Assembly: GCA_022113835.1 (NCBI GenBank)
Contig: JAILWY010000004.1
Coordinates: 6,327,501 to 6,391,500, forward strand
Direction of reading: 5' to 3'
Length of the DNA stretch: 64,000 nt
Origin: Atopsyche davidsoni
Taxonomy: Eukaryota; Arthropoda; Insecta; Trichoptera; Hydrobiosidae
A program made the position numbers and the translations under genes. The notes beneath the pieces were generated by a model. The model did not search any database, had not been told where the DNA came from, and saw nothing but the letters and a program-made list of their open reading frames with translations. This document shows positions 50,101-61,948 of the stretch, piece after piece (within the stretch, counting starts at the first letter, position 1; each line of letters starts with the position of its first letter).

Positions 50101-50677
50101 CAGGGGTCGGCAAAGTGCGGCTCTGACACAAATATCCCCGGGTATTGTTTTTAATAAAATTAAAATTAAATTAACAACATACAAACCGGACTTACTTAAA
50201 CTTTCCAAGGAGATGTTTGTCGGTCATTATCATGATTTAAATTTATAGATTAATTTTTTTATTAAGAACGATTTCATCGATTATTGCATTTTCATTTTGA
50301 TGTGCGACTTGTAGAGAATTATATAAACATATAAGTAATACCACTTTATTTCTTTTTACATATAGATTTATGTGTTTTATAAAACTTTCTTTCTTATAAT
50401 TTTTTTTATATTACAGTAGTCTTAAGTTTTTATATTACACTTTCTATTTCTTATCTTTTCAAAATTGTATCATATTAACTTTAAAGCCCTACGGGCGTTT
50501 GTTTGATAATAAATAAATAAATCAATCAAATTGTATTCGGTATACCTTTAATTTAATGAAGTGTTAAATTACAATAGAGATTTGTTAAATCAATAAACAG
50601 TTTTGGCTCCCAATTTTTTTATTTTATTTTGTAATGTTCGTATTTGGCTCTTGGGTTAACAAGTTTGCCGACCACTG
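50101..50677. mobile_element. Non-autonomous hAT element, 577 bp, perfect 8-bp target duplication
   Basis: CAGGGGTCGGCAAAGTGCGG at the left is mirrored by ..AACAAGTTTGCCGACCACTG at the right. GTCTAGAA flanks both ends (50093-50100 and 50678-50685). The eight-base duplication and CAG.GGTCGGCAAA ends identify the hAT superfamily. The interior is AT-rich and non-coding, so it needs a transposase from elsewhere. The intact duplication suggests a comparatively recent insertion. Confidence 0.92.
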
Positions 50678-53495
50678 GTCTAGAATATCTCAATTTAGCA
50701 CGTTTTATACTAAATTGTTTCTAAACAAATACAAATGTAACATATTTTTTGCTGAACAGAACAAATAACCTTCATTCAGTTAAGTGTTGTTTGTAATAAC
50801 GAAAATTCAAATAAACTAAGTACTTTTGAAAAGTTACATGAAAAAAAAAAAAACAGAAAATATAATTATATTTTTTGACTAAGAACCCTCAATTGTAATA
50901 TACAAGTGTAAAAATTAGAACGAACGTGTGAAAACAATTTATAAGTGTTAGCCAAATAACACGTAAAACGCCGTATATATGATAATGCTAAAAGTTTATA
51001 AATAGCTTGCTTTTTTATATGGTGATTCTAAAGTGATGATGACACAGTAAAAATATATTATTTAATGATTTAAAGTTTTAAATACAGTTTTTTTTATATA
51101 AAAGCTATTGTTATAAGCACAAGCTTTCGACACGACAGCGACAGTGTGTACTTGAACTGTAATACAAACGTAAACTTCTAAATCCGTATTAAGTGCAGGA
51201 AATGAGATTTCAAATGTTAAGGCAGCCACACTCGCCGATTGGTCAAATCGCTTATCGTTTCAGAAACACACGACAGCCAAAATCACATTAAACGACCGTG
51301 AACTCATTAGTTGCATTCAAAGGCGCACGATTCGAGCACTTTCATATCATTCAAAGAGGAATGGCAGTCGACGTTGTTACTCTAGTTCTAACATCACCAT
51401 CGCGACCATAATCGCGCAATCGCACACATAAATCACTCGAAACTATCCATGGTGGCTCTCAGATAACCTGTTGGCAGCTCGCCCACCCACCGCTTGAATT
51501 GAAGTCAGAATCTGAAATCAAGATTAAAAGAAACGAGCCGAGATGGCTGCTCGGCGGCGGTCAAATCATTGTCATGATTTGTATTATCATGCCTTCGGAG
51601 ATGGGAGAAAGTTGAAATGTTTAGTTGGCTACCCAATATAAATAGATCTATTCAACTTTGTATAGGGCACGCTGAAGCTAATCGCCCACCGTCAGGCCAT
51701 TCAGTTGGCGTCTTTTGATAAGGAATTACCTTTCTTCTGAACACAGCAGCATTGTAACTCAAGCGTATTAATTTTTTAATCATTACATAAGGTCGACTGT
51801 TTGCTGGTAAACATCATTTTGAATTAATATCACCTCATCATATCAATATCACCTATTCTTTATTTATTTCAGTAAGCGTTGTATATGGATCAATCTACAT
51901 GAATTATCATAATAATGAGAGTCTAAATTACGCCAGTATTGTCTATTTATAGTATTTTTTAAAGCGATCAACTGATCGGTAAGTTGTTCGGCTAAAATGT
52001 ACATTTGCATAGATATAGTAATAGCGAATCTAATCTAAAAAAAACTTGATGTTACGCTGTAATAATCTGCATTCAAACGTCCCCGTTAAAGTTGATAGCT
52101 TTTTAAACGTGGGCACTTGCACATTGTTCGCATTCAGTGTTTTTGAGGCGCTCATATTCAAACCGGGGGTCTTTTTAAATTTTGATATCCTGCTTTTAAT
52201 GTTGTCTTCTTGGAAAAAAGCCGACAAAATTACTTTGATTTGCTGGATTTGAATGATAATTTTTTCACTGTTTACTATACATTATTCACCCGTCTTATTT
52301 TTCTACTAAAATCAGAAAACCCAGATTATATTCACCCACAAATTATTATTAAACAACCGCTTCTTGGTTTCTTTTTTTTTCAAAGTGCACCTTTGCACCA
52401 TGATTTACTATTAACATATTTAAGTTTATTATATTTATATTATATTATATTTGATCAGTATTGTAAAAAAAACCTTCCAACTTTCCAAATCACTAAAAGC
52501 CTACTAATATCCAAACCTCGCTAATTTCCTATATGAAATTAAACAAGAGAATCCTTATATTGTTATCGTTGATTTTATATGATTTCGTGAATTTCCAATT
52601 ATTTTCGTATCTGAAAAGTTGAGCTTCCCAGTAAGTTTTAATGAAACAACCTATTTAGAAATTATCTGTGGGATTGTCGATCACTGAAACAGATTGGATT
52701 TGTTTCAGTCACTTGGGTAGGATTGGCAAAGCCCTACCTCTGTGTACATTCTTCGCGACCAGACAGGTGCGCGGTGTTCGATTAGGCACCTAATTATTTG
52801 ATAGATTTATGGTCATAACCACAGGGTATTTGAAACAGCACTTTCTCAAATTATAATATTAGGCGACTGCGCATTATGTACTTACTTATACTAACGCTAA
52901 ACGTATGCCGAAATATATAATGATATAACCGTGTTTAACCGCCTATTAATTTTAACACCTTGAATTCCTTTTGTGAAATTCTCAAATCATTGCATGATTC
53001 ATGGCTTTGGTGTTTATGTAGAAATCAATTGTAATATACACCTTCATGCAAAGGTCTCATAGTTTGTAAGGAGCAGATTTTAAACCTAAAATGCGAAAAA
53101 TCCAAAGCCTGAATACTGGACATACCTTAGTTACTTGCTTGAAGCAAATTCCACATCCACGCCTCTTTTTCAATTGAAAAATTAGCTGCAGTAGGCTGGC
53201 TATATTTTTTTAATTAAAAATATGGCCAAAACAGGATACCTTACGCTTCTGACTATCGTCAGGAGTTTTATTTATCTGCGCGTTCTGTATAAGACTGTGT
53301 AATTTGTGACGTGGACAACCCTCGTTTTTTTTTTTTTTTTGAGTTTCTTGTTAAAGCCATATCTTTGACATTTTGATTTGTTATATAAAATACCTGTGTT
53401 TTCTGGGTTCTGTTGTCATTTTGAAAGCATTCTCCTCTTCAGTTTTCTACTGTAATTATTTTCCATTTCCTGTCACGCACTGTGCGTTTTCTCAC
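50678..53495. other. Intergenic sequence, no confident gene
   Basis: A GC-richer non-coding stretch lies at 51190-51600. A minus-strand frame at 52030-52227 (KSRISKFKKTPGLNMSASKT is its best part) is protein-like in composition but unrecognised and without good splice borders. The remainder is AT-rich. Confidence 0.4.
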
Positions 53496-53692
53496 CGGCC
53501 TCGTATGCACCGAGGAGTGCATCGGATGCACCGAGCCGAGTTGACAGTTCAGTTCAATAGCCCCGGTCGTATCGCGTTTCACGGTCAAGTTGTCTGCAGA
53601 AGTGCATCTGTGGTGATGAGCCGTCGGCTTAGACACAGCTGCATCGCCCTGAAGCCACACCTGCTCTGGATACACCCGCTTGAAAGTGGACC
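53496..53692 (-). other. Candidate internal coding exon, unidentified gene
   Basis: On the minus strand, GTCTCGATTTCAG (acceptor; AG at 53694-53693) precedes a 197-base segment that ends at GGCCG|GTGAGA (donor; GT at 53495-53494). One frame is open throughout, beginning STFKRVYPEQVWLQGDAAVS and continuing through SKPTAHHHRCTSADNLTVKR to SSVHTRP; the other two frames contain stops. The segment is much richer in G+C than both flanks, and the composition boundary coincides with the splice sites. I do not recognise the protein and no partner exon is identified. It may be an exon of a long gene spanning the area or an exon relic. Confidence 0.42.
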
Positions 53693-55097
53693 CTGAAATC
53701 GAGACAACCAGTAATTAATACACCATGCTTATGTCATATTTATTATACAGCAATAAATTTAATTATTTCATGTAAACTATGTAATGCTTTAATAATGAGA
53801 ATTCTCCGTTTTGATAGCAGGGAAATATTGTCTAAAAGAAGTACGTAATGTTCTGATATTTTTTTTTCATAGTTTAGATCTCTGGACTCTTTTTAATTAG
53901 CATTCATGCAGTTGCATCTAGGTGTGTTACTTTATTATTCTAAAGTATGTTTTTGCATAAATATGATTCTTAAAATAATACTATGAAAAGGGATCGGTGT
54001 ACGTGTACAACGTCATCAAATTGAACGCTTTTATGTTGCAAGTGTAAAATATTTTTAAGCAATACGTATGAGCGATTGCCAAAGGTTTTTTTGAGAGTAA
54101 AATATTCATAGAAAACAAAACTACTGACAAAAACTGCAATTAACGCATTAGGCAATTATTTCGTTGTATAATTTTTGATACAGATCTCACTACCGTGAGA
54201 CTGATCGTTCGCCCGAAATTATATGTGATTAACCAGAGAAAACACGTCTCTTCTCGCTGGAGGTGTTCGGCTGTAATCATTGTTCTGCTTCGGACAAAAA
54301 TACAATACGACAGCTGTTTGACGCTAAAGTGTTGTACGTATAAATATTTTGTATTCCACGGTGCATTCATAATTATGGAAAGACGATTATTATCTATACA
54401 TTAGTCCCGCACAAAAAAAAAAATTGTTAAAACTTGTAGAATAATAGCGATTTGTATTTATAACTAGTCTGCCGTTTCAATAACAAATTTTTTTGTACAT
54501 TAATTAATTAATCACGCAATGCTGCATCCAGCCTAGATCAATAAAACTTACGATATAGCATGATTCAATGTTAATTTAGCACTTAGTTAAATTTTGAAGA
54601 AACCTGGACAAAGGCTATCTGCATTAGCTTGCCTTTTAGCTTGTCATTTATATGTGAATTATGCAGCTCCACCCAACGCAACCTTACGGCTACTGCCTTG
54701 TATTTGTTGAATGATTGAAATTTGGATTGTGAAAGGACTTGTACTTTATTATAAGCCAATAAAATTTGCTGATCTAGCTTCAGTCGGCACTAAGGAAACA
54801 GCAAAAGCACTTCCCAGCTCGCTTTCCTGCATATAAAGGAACAACAAAGCATTGTATGGAATTAAATAAAATAGGAAATAAATTGTTGTTTCTGTTTGTG
54901 TATATGTTAACTGCATGTTCATTTTATTTATAATAGTAATTATTATTATTTTTCAAGTTATTCTACCCACTCTGATGGGTTTACGGGGTACGTCATATAG
55001 TGTTAGTGAGGAAAAATGTTGATAATTTTTTTATATAATACATGGATAGTTTACTAAAAATATTATGAGTGAATTTAATATTCGTATTAAGATGGTC
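53693..55097. other. AT-rich intergenic or intronic sequence
   Basis: No recognised gene or repeat. Confidence 0.45.
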
Positions 55098-55125
55098 AGG
55101 TTAGGTTAGGTTAGGTTAGGTTAGG
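55098..55125 (+). repeat. Interstitial telomere-type repeat, five TTAGG units
   Basis: AGG followed by five perfect TTAGG units. TTAGG is the ancestral arthropod telomere repeat. Here it lies deep in ordinary sequence, so it is an interstitial telomeric sequence, either from break repair or from a retroelement or telomerase-like addition. Confidence 0.9.
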
Positions 55126-55317
55126 ATCCTTTCCTGTTTCAAAACAATCTTCATATAGATTGTATATTTCTTGCTTTCGTCGGTTGACGCAATAGGTTTT
55201 CAAATATATTATTTAATTCAAACTTGACAGATTTGCAAAATGACTGCATCGGGAGTTTAGAAAGTGAAGGAGTCTGTTTAAATTTGAACGAGCATTTTAA
55301 TCGGTTGAATTAAATTA

Positions 55318-55466
55318 TTATGTGATTAAGCACATTTTTTTCATACATTGAAAACGATTAAAGAAAACTCTCAGAAAATATCATCGTGACTTGTGAGGGA
55401 TTCGAACCCACATCCCCAAGCTTTCATGGCCGGTGCATTTATCCAACTATGCTAACGAGCCACTGC
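55318..55466 (-). mobile_element. tRNA-derived SINE, inverted copy of the one at 55653
   Basis: The reverse complement has the A box TAGCATAGTTGG, the B box GGTTCGAATCC and the tail TTTTCTGAGAGTTTTCTTTA, TCGTTTTCAATGTATG and ending TAATCACATAA. I see no difference from 55653-55801 over 149 bases. The head resembles a tRNA with an insertion; the tail is not tRNA-like and has no poly-A. Confidence 0.88.
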
Positions 55467-55652
55467 AATTTAGTGAGAATTTTTAATAATCATAATCTAC
55501 ATATGAACCAATATGCTCGGGCTAATCAATATTTAATGATTTGCAAGCACTGGACTTTTTAATTAAAGTAACAAGTGAAGCATTTTTATATCCAAGTCTG
55601 GTTATTATTATTTTTAAAATCTATTGATGTTTAGCCGAGACGCGCACCATTC

Positions 55653-55801
55653 GCAGTGGCTCGTTAGCATAGTTGGATAAATGCACCGGCCATGAAAGCT
55701 TGGGGATGTGGGTTCGAATCCCTCACAAGTCACGATGATATTTTCTGAGAGTTTTCTTTAATCGTTTTCAATGTATGAAAAAAATGTGCTTAATCACATA
55801 A
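55653..55801 (+). mobile_element. tRNA-derived SINE, partner of 55318-55466
   Basis: Intact pol III promoter boxes: TAGCATAGTTGG (A box) and GGTTCGAATCC (B box). The body TGCACCGGCCATGAAAGCTT is shared with the older copies at 13.3 and 14.0 kb. It lies 186 bp from an identical inverted copy, so transcripts across the pair would form a long perfect hairpin. Confidence 0.88.
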
Positions 55802-58477
55802 ACATACTAATACCTGCATGGGTAAATAAAAACGCATTCAGATTGACATTAATCTAGAATTAAATTATGTCAGTATCAACTTTGCATCGGTATTTCCGCA
55901 AATCAAGTAATTTCGTTAGAAGGTAATCACCGATTATCGCTCCTTCTGTATAATTCTTCACTAAAGCCGCCACGAAGAATGCTATCGCTTGTTTGCCGGC
56001 TGGTTGTGGATTCGGTGGTTTTTTCGCACGGAAATTCTGAATTACCACATTATTCAATCTCATTCCAATACACTTTCTATTCTACTTGCAATCGAAAGAA
56101 TCCAAGTCGATTTGCACTCAATACTAAAACACCTACTGCAAAAAATAAATCACATACGCACTATCGGCTCTATGAAATAATTATTTGCCTTATTCCATAA
56201 AAGGAGAGTATATCCATTATAAGAACAGGCAACAGTATACAGATGTATTTATTGGCATTTTCTTGTCGTTAGGTGTATTATTTTATTTTATTTTTACAAA
56301 TAAATATACATTTGTGTGTTTTTTTTTAACGATGATTATATACACATAATAATTAATATTATTAAGATCACGCCAACTTAGTTTTGATCGAAGATGTCAT
56401 AAAATTAATGATATATTTTATTCCACTAATTTACGTGCCACCAAAATATTTTTTTGCTGTATTGAACTTATGTCACATTCACATTTAGAATCTGTAATAC
56501 TCATATATTACCTTAAATTTAAATATTTATTAATTTTTTAACAAATACACCCAAAAAACGCCAGGTTGTCTCTTTGGAGATACTCTTCATTTATATCAAC
56601 CCGAAAGTATTAAAATCGACACCAAATAACACAAACATTGGTGTACTCTTCTCTGATATTTCCATAACCTTTATGCGGTCACGTCTTTAGCCTTCGCGAT
56701 AAACTGTTGCCTTAAAATCAACAGTAAGTTATTCGTAAATACATTCGCCATGTTTTCCTTGCTCTTTTATCATTAGATTTATATTGTTGCCATTATTTTG
56801 TTCGACGGAGTTGTAAGTACCGCAAGCTAAACATTTTAGTCGAATGTTTATAACGACGACTTATTTTGTATGTATACTATATAATTTCACTAATATCTAG
56901 TTTGTTTTTGATGATATAAAATATTTTCGAAACATTTGAGTAAGTTTTTGTAAATCCGAACAAAGTCTGCAAGTACAGTGTTTTTATAAAAAATGTGAAT
57001 ATTATCACGAATAGAATATTATATTTGTTTTATATCCTGTGTTCAATCTAAAATACTCACACAATTTCACTGTAATTTTCCGAGCAGTTTTCTTTCCTCG
57101 TAGAAAATGAAATGATGAAAGATGAAAATCTACCGACGGATAATAATCATCTTTGAAAAATGAAAGTCGAGCGCATCGAACGAGCACTTCCTGTAAGCCG
57201 ACCATCGTGGTTATTGTAATTTACTCGAGTTTTTCTTCAGATTTTATGTTAAGGCGTATTTCAGTTTTTTCATAGAAGACATACGTATACCCTCATATAT
57301 AAATTTTTACACGTTTCTCCAATGTTTGATTGCTCTTCTAAAAGCTAGCATTAAAAAAAAATGAATATCACAAAACGGATACAAATATTACAAAATATAC
57401 GAGAGGGAGACTGAAAACTAAGTCTAGCCTGAAAAATTAGTCAATCTCCCAAATTTGGTGACGAACAAGACAGCCTTAAGAATCGAGCATACCTCGACAC
57501 GGAAGATGTAAAACATTGATACCAGGTAAATTTGGTATTGTGTTCAGAGTCGTTAATTTTGTTTCAAAACACTTTGTTTATTTTAATAAGTAATAAAATA
57601 ATTCAAACGGCCATAATTTTAAGTGATGAATTTATGAGTGACATTGTTAGCCGAGGAATTCGAGAAACTGAGCCGGAGGTGATTGTGTCATTATACATTT
57701 GTTAATATTAACGCGCTCGCGGTCGAAGCTCAGTGTTATTTTTGTTTTTTGATAATTACAACATCGAATATTTGTAATTCAGAATAATCGCATTGCGCAA
57801 TCCAGCGTAAAAGTAGGGTACGCGCGTTAATCAGTGCAGGGATTATTCACATTAACGGAAAAATACGCAATTTTACCTTATTTGGCAAAAAAAAAAACGC
57901 AATGTCTGTTCAACAGTTTATTTATAAAATTAAATTAAAAATAATAATACAAACAAGGCCTCGTATAAAATGGCTGATTGATTCATTGACACATCCCGCT
58001 CGTCTAGTCGTAAATATAAACAACAAATATAATTAACCAAATACATAATATATTAAATTTAAAAAAAAAATGGGTTGTTTTAAAAATTGTCCGATTTGAA
58101 TTGGTGAAATGTTAACTAATAGTAATTAATTGAGAACAATGTTTTACAAAATTTCAATGAATTATATAATTTTATTTACCTATCTGATAGAGTTTATTTC
58201 GAATTTAAAGATGAATGCACTTTTATTGGGAGTAGTTTGAAAAACACATGTAGATCTCAAGACGTTCAGTACTATTACCGTCTATCCTAAAGCAATCTAC
58301 AAACGTAGCGACACAATTGACAGCAAATTTGTGATTAAATAATACGTCCTCGTAATGTTGGTGTTTTTTTTTTAGTTTATTTTCTATTTAGTCAATGCAA
58401 AAATGATTATATTGACCTGTTTTCGTTTGGTTGTCGGTTGTGTTGCGACGTCTATTGAAAGCTTAAAGCCTTCTGTA
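55802..58477. other. Intergenic sequence, no gene seen
   Basis: AT-rich. The frame at 55860-56063 (minus, 67 codons) has no family match. A mildly GC-rich stretch lies at 57640-57850. Confidence 0.45.
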
Positions 58478-58604
58478 CACGTTGCGACGATACTGACAAC
58501 CGAATAGTAAAGTACCAATAGCATCCTCTTTTGCGTTGTTTACTAACGCTAAACCACAAATAATATCCTAAATAAATAACCACTATTAGCAAATCGGTTG
58601 CAAA
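58478..58604. repeat. Diverged dispersed repeat, partner at 43316-43452
   Basis: Same order and orientation of shared blocks as the 43.3-kb copy. The flanking sequence does not match, so the repeat edges are close to these limits. Confidence 0.5.
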
Positions 58605-60714
58605 TTTGATCGCTGCGTGTGTTTTTTTGGTTTTCAAACTTTGCTACGACTTTTAAAACTCAATAAATCGGTCCCATGTTTCAGATATCACAGCAAAATT
58701 ATTAATTATTAAACTCTTTTTTGGTTTTTCTATATAAATATAAACTTTATGATTTCAGGACATAAATTTCTGGTCATGGCATTAAAATAAATGCGGGACC
58801 CCATTCATTATACCATAAATATAAGTGATCTAAATTTGTTCATTAATATCCATATTTTTTTCTTACAAAACGTTTTTTTGGTAGAATGTGGTATTGCCGC
58901 TTGTCATATACTAATTTTACATGTTTTAAAAAATTATTACTATATTATATCTAGAGGTCAAATTGACCCTTGGCGTTAGGAATAGGTATACATATATTGT
59001 TGGTAGGTACAGGTGTACAAATTATTACTTCAACAATGCTGATTTCGACAGCAGCTAATAATAGAACAGCGCACTTGCTAATGATGCATCAGTAGCGGAA
59101 TATGCATGATAAAAAAACCTCCTAAACAGCCAATTTGCATCACTCTGAAATCCCGAATTCGCAGTCTGTATTTTCGCTTGCAACTTCGATTGTACCCCGA
59201 TATCTCGGGGCCCGACAATGCGCGGATGAGCCTTACGACAGCGCATTGTCCGCCGAGGCGAGATTTCAATTCCCACACGTATTTATGCGGCCCAGGAAGG
59301 CACGCGAAACCATTCCACGTTTAGTTTATTTTCAGATTTACACTTTGCCGAAGCGAATCTGAAAAAATAAAATTAAAAAAAATAAAAATGTGTCTCTTTA
59401 AGACGGACTCGATCCGAAAGATTTCGTTGAAGTCTGATTCTTCATTTATCCAGTTGTCTTGTAGTGTATGTTACCAATGTATGCGTGTAAAAAAAATTCC
59501 ATGAATATAATACAGGATATATTATTTTTGTATTCGGACTTCGTTGAATTCTAATTTTTACAGCTGTATCCATTTATCGATTTATTTGATTGTGTATTGT
59601 AACAAATATGTTCGATTGAATATAATTCATGCATTTTTATCTCACTTGGTCTCATTTTTATATGACGTAACTCAGCAGCCGATTTTAATTATGAAAAGTA
59701 CAGTTATTGTTATTACTATGTTTGCTTTTATACACAGTAAATTTCAGGACATAGACCGTTACATGTGGATAATACAGCTACTTGTTGTCACATCAATAAT
59801 CCCATATATTATAATTATATTCCATTACATAAAAGGTCCTGAGTATAGTATACTTGTATTTCGATATTAGCTATTCTATCGTATAATTTTTAATTATAAA
59901 TAAACCATAATGTGTTCACGATATTTTTAATTAATAAATGTTATAAAGCGTAGGTTTAAGTTTTTCGTAACCAAATTTTAAATGGTTATTAACACCTTAG
60001 TTCTTTAGTATAATGCCATCATACCGGAATAAAGCGATTGTTTTTTTTAATAATATTTGGAAGCGTGGGTACATGAAACTTTTGCTTCAATAAAAATATT
60101 GAAAAATTCTAGGCTTTAATAATACAAGAGAAAGCGACTGCCGTGGAGTTCAAAAATGATACCATTATCAGCCAATGATTTACATAAGCATTATTGCCTT
60201 GGGCAATTTGAGATTTCTTCTTACTTTTATTGGAAACTGTTCCGGTGCTGGTCAAGTGAATGTACCTGATGATTTTATTTATACGATTTTTGACAGAGAA
60301 GCTTCCCGATCTTTCGCAAATCATTGCGATCTTATAAATTTAATTGAAATTTAGCTTTTTTTTTTATCAATTGAAATATAATTGTTTTAATTTTGCAATA
60401 ATTTATTTCAATTGGTGTGTTATTTATGATATTGAGAGCAGAAAAAAAATCTTTTTTTTAATCTGAAAAACAATATTACTCAATATTATTGTAAGAAAGC
60501 ATTTTATTAGTTTCAATAAAACGTTAACTCTCATTTATTGTTAATTTTTATTATTCATTTTATAAGTCAGGTTTTATGAAAAACATGATTTCATTGTTTT
60601 TGATATTACTCAATATATCACAAATCTAAAGGCTAACAATCTTTTTGATCCTACAGATCTCCAACACAACCTTATCTGCTAATACAAACTGTAAGAAGAG
60701 CAGAAATATATCAA
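58605..60714. other. Intergenic sequence, no gene seen
   Basis: GC-richer at 59090-59310, where frames on both strands are open without any recognised protein. Otherwise AT-rich. Confidence 0.42.
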
Positions 60715-60945
60715 TCTTTTTGAGTAAAATACTTGAGTGATTTTCCACATATTCGTTTTTTTTTGTGACCGGTTTCGCCAACCTCTCACGTTGGCATTAT
60801 CAAACAGAGCACTTTGTTTGATATTGCCAACGTGAAAGATTGGCGAAACCGGTCACAAATAAAAACGAACGTACTCACGTTACTCAAAAATATTAAAATG
60901 GAATTCCACTAAGTATGTACTCTCTGTCAAAAATATTGAAGAAAT
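60715..60945. mobile_element. Foldback element, copy 3, nearly perfect palindrome
   Basis: The left inner arm (60767-60808: GTGACCGGTTTCGCCAACC, TCTCACGTTGGCATTATC, AAACA) and right inner arm (60815-60856: TGTTTGATATTGCCAACGTG, AAAGATTGGCGAAACCGGTC) are reverse complements with few mismatches and only about six bases between them. Outer blocks GTAAAATACTTGAGTGATTT (left) and ATTAAAATGGAATTCCACTA (right) match copy 1. The block TACTCTCTGTCAAAAATATT ends the element. Confidence 0.85.
60815..60860 (+). ncRNA. Degenerate hammerhead-like motif in the foldback arm
   Basis: TTGATAT is followed by GCCAA (60826-60830), a loop, TTGGC (60840-60844), GAAA (60845-60848), C, CG, and GTC (60852-60854). The order hairpin / GAAAC-NN-GTC is the same as at 25795-25840. 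The first core box (CTGANGA in hammerheads) is degraded to TTGATAT here and TTGATAA in the opposite arm. Catalysis is unlikely as written; it may be a decayed descendant. Confidence 0.22.
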
Positions 60946-61782
60946 ATATCATGCAAGTTGATCCATATTACACTTTAACTTAAATATTTAATATGATAAA
61001 ACAGAAGTGCTTCAAATACAATTATGATTCTTTACCTTAATCGTTTGAGAATGCGAGTGTCATGTCACTCTGTTTCTAAGTCGTTAAAAAAGTCAACGGA
61101 TATACAGTAGTTACTATTAATATAAATATATTGACTATGACCTTGAATGACCACTTCCGGTTTTTGCCTGTCTCACCATGTAGATCACTTCCGTCCATTC
61201 ACCTCATTGGCTGCCTTCCAACACTGTCCTTCCTAGTTCTGACTCCGTTCATAGCTATTTTTCCATTGTTAGATTTTATTGAAATTATATAAAACTTGCA
61301 CTTTTACGGCGTCTTAAAATTAAAAATAAGTGATTCATTCAAATTGAAAACACTATGTATATATTGTTTTAATTGTATATCAGGAAGTAACTGAGCATTA
61401 TCTTGAGCTATAATGATATTATTTTATGTCACTCACAATAGTAGAAATAAAAAAATAAATTTAAAGTTTGAATAAATTGAAAAAATAGTTAGAGTTACAA
61501 TTAAGTGAAAAATAACAGAAATAGATACAAATGAAATTTTAATTGAATCTAAGCTTGGACGGCAGCTTCTCCCACTCCTTGTGTATATCATAAAGTATCA
61601 CGATCAATCGAACATTTTTCACTAGGAATCCAGTATTATTTTCAATCCCTGTGTTGGAAGTTAATTATAAAACAATTATAATAACCGTTTAGCAATAAAA
61701 TGATTTAATTCTGCTATTATTCTGTCGCGGCCAGCAGCACTCCGCGGCTTCGTGCGCTCGCTGCGGCCTTGATTGTTCGCAG
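60946..61782. other. Intergenic sequence
   Basis: AT-rich until about 61690, then GC-rich into the open segment at 61783. Confidence 0.45.
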
Positions 61783-61948
61783 ACTTGCAAAAACTGGATA
61801 TCAATATGGAGTAGGATTCGTGACCTACAAACCTCGCGAAAAGACGAACCTCGTGCTGGTGCTGGTGCTGTCGAAACGAAGAGCAGTGCGGATGCCGTCG
61901 GCCCGAGGAGGCGGGACTGGGTGGAAATCCATACTGACATTACCCTGA
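61783..61948 (+). pseudogene. Possible ELAV/Sxl-like RRM fragment
   Basis: After an acceptor-like TTGATTGTTCGCAG the frame reads LAKTGYQYGVGFVTYKPREK, a stretch of LVLVLVL from a GCTGGT repeat, then SKRRAVRMPSARGGGTGWKS, and stops at TGA 61946-61948. TGY.YG.GFV.Y is the RNP1 region of the first RRM in Sex-lethal/ELAV-type RNA-binding proteins. The later KR..V....AR.GG fits the end of that domain (NKR.KV..ARPGG). The middle, normally A..AI..LNG, is replaced by the repeat-encoded run, so this looks like a decayed exon copy rather than a working domain. The assignment rests on about 12 identical residues. Confidence 0.35.

Noticed and set aside
55860..56063. 67-codon minus frame with plausible composition
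   Set aside because: No domain, no splice borders, and the plus strand has two equally long frames.
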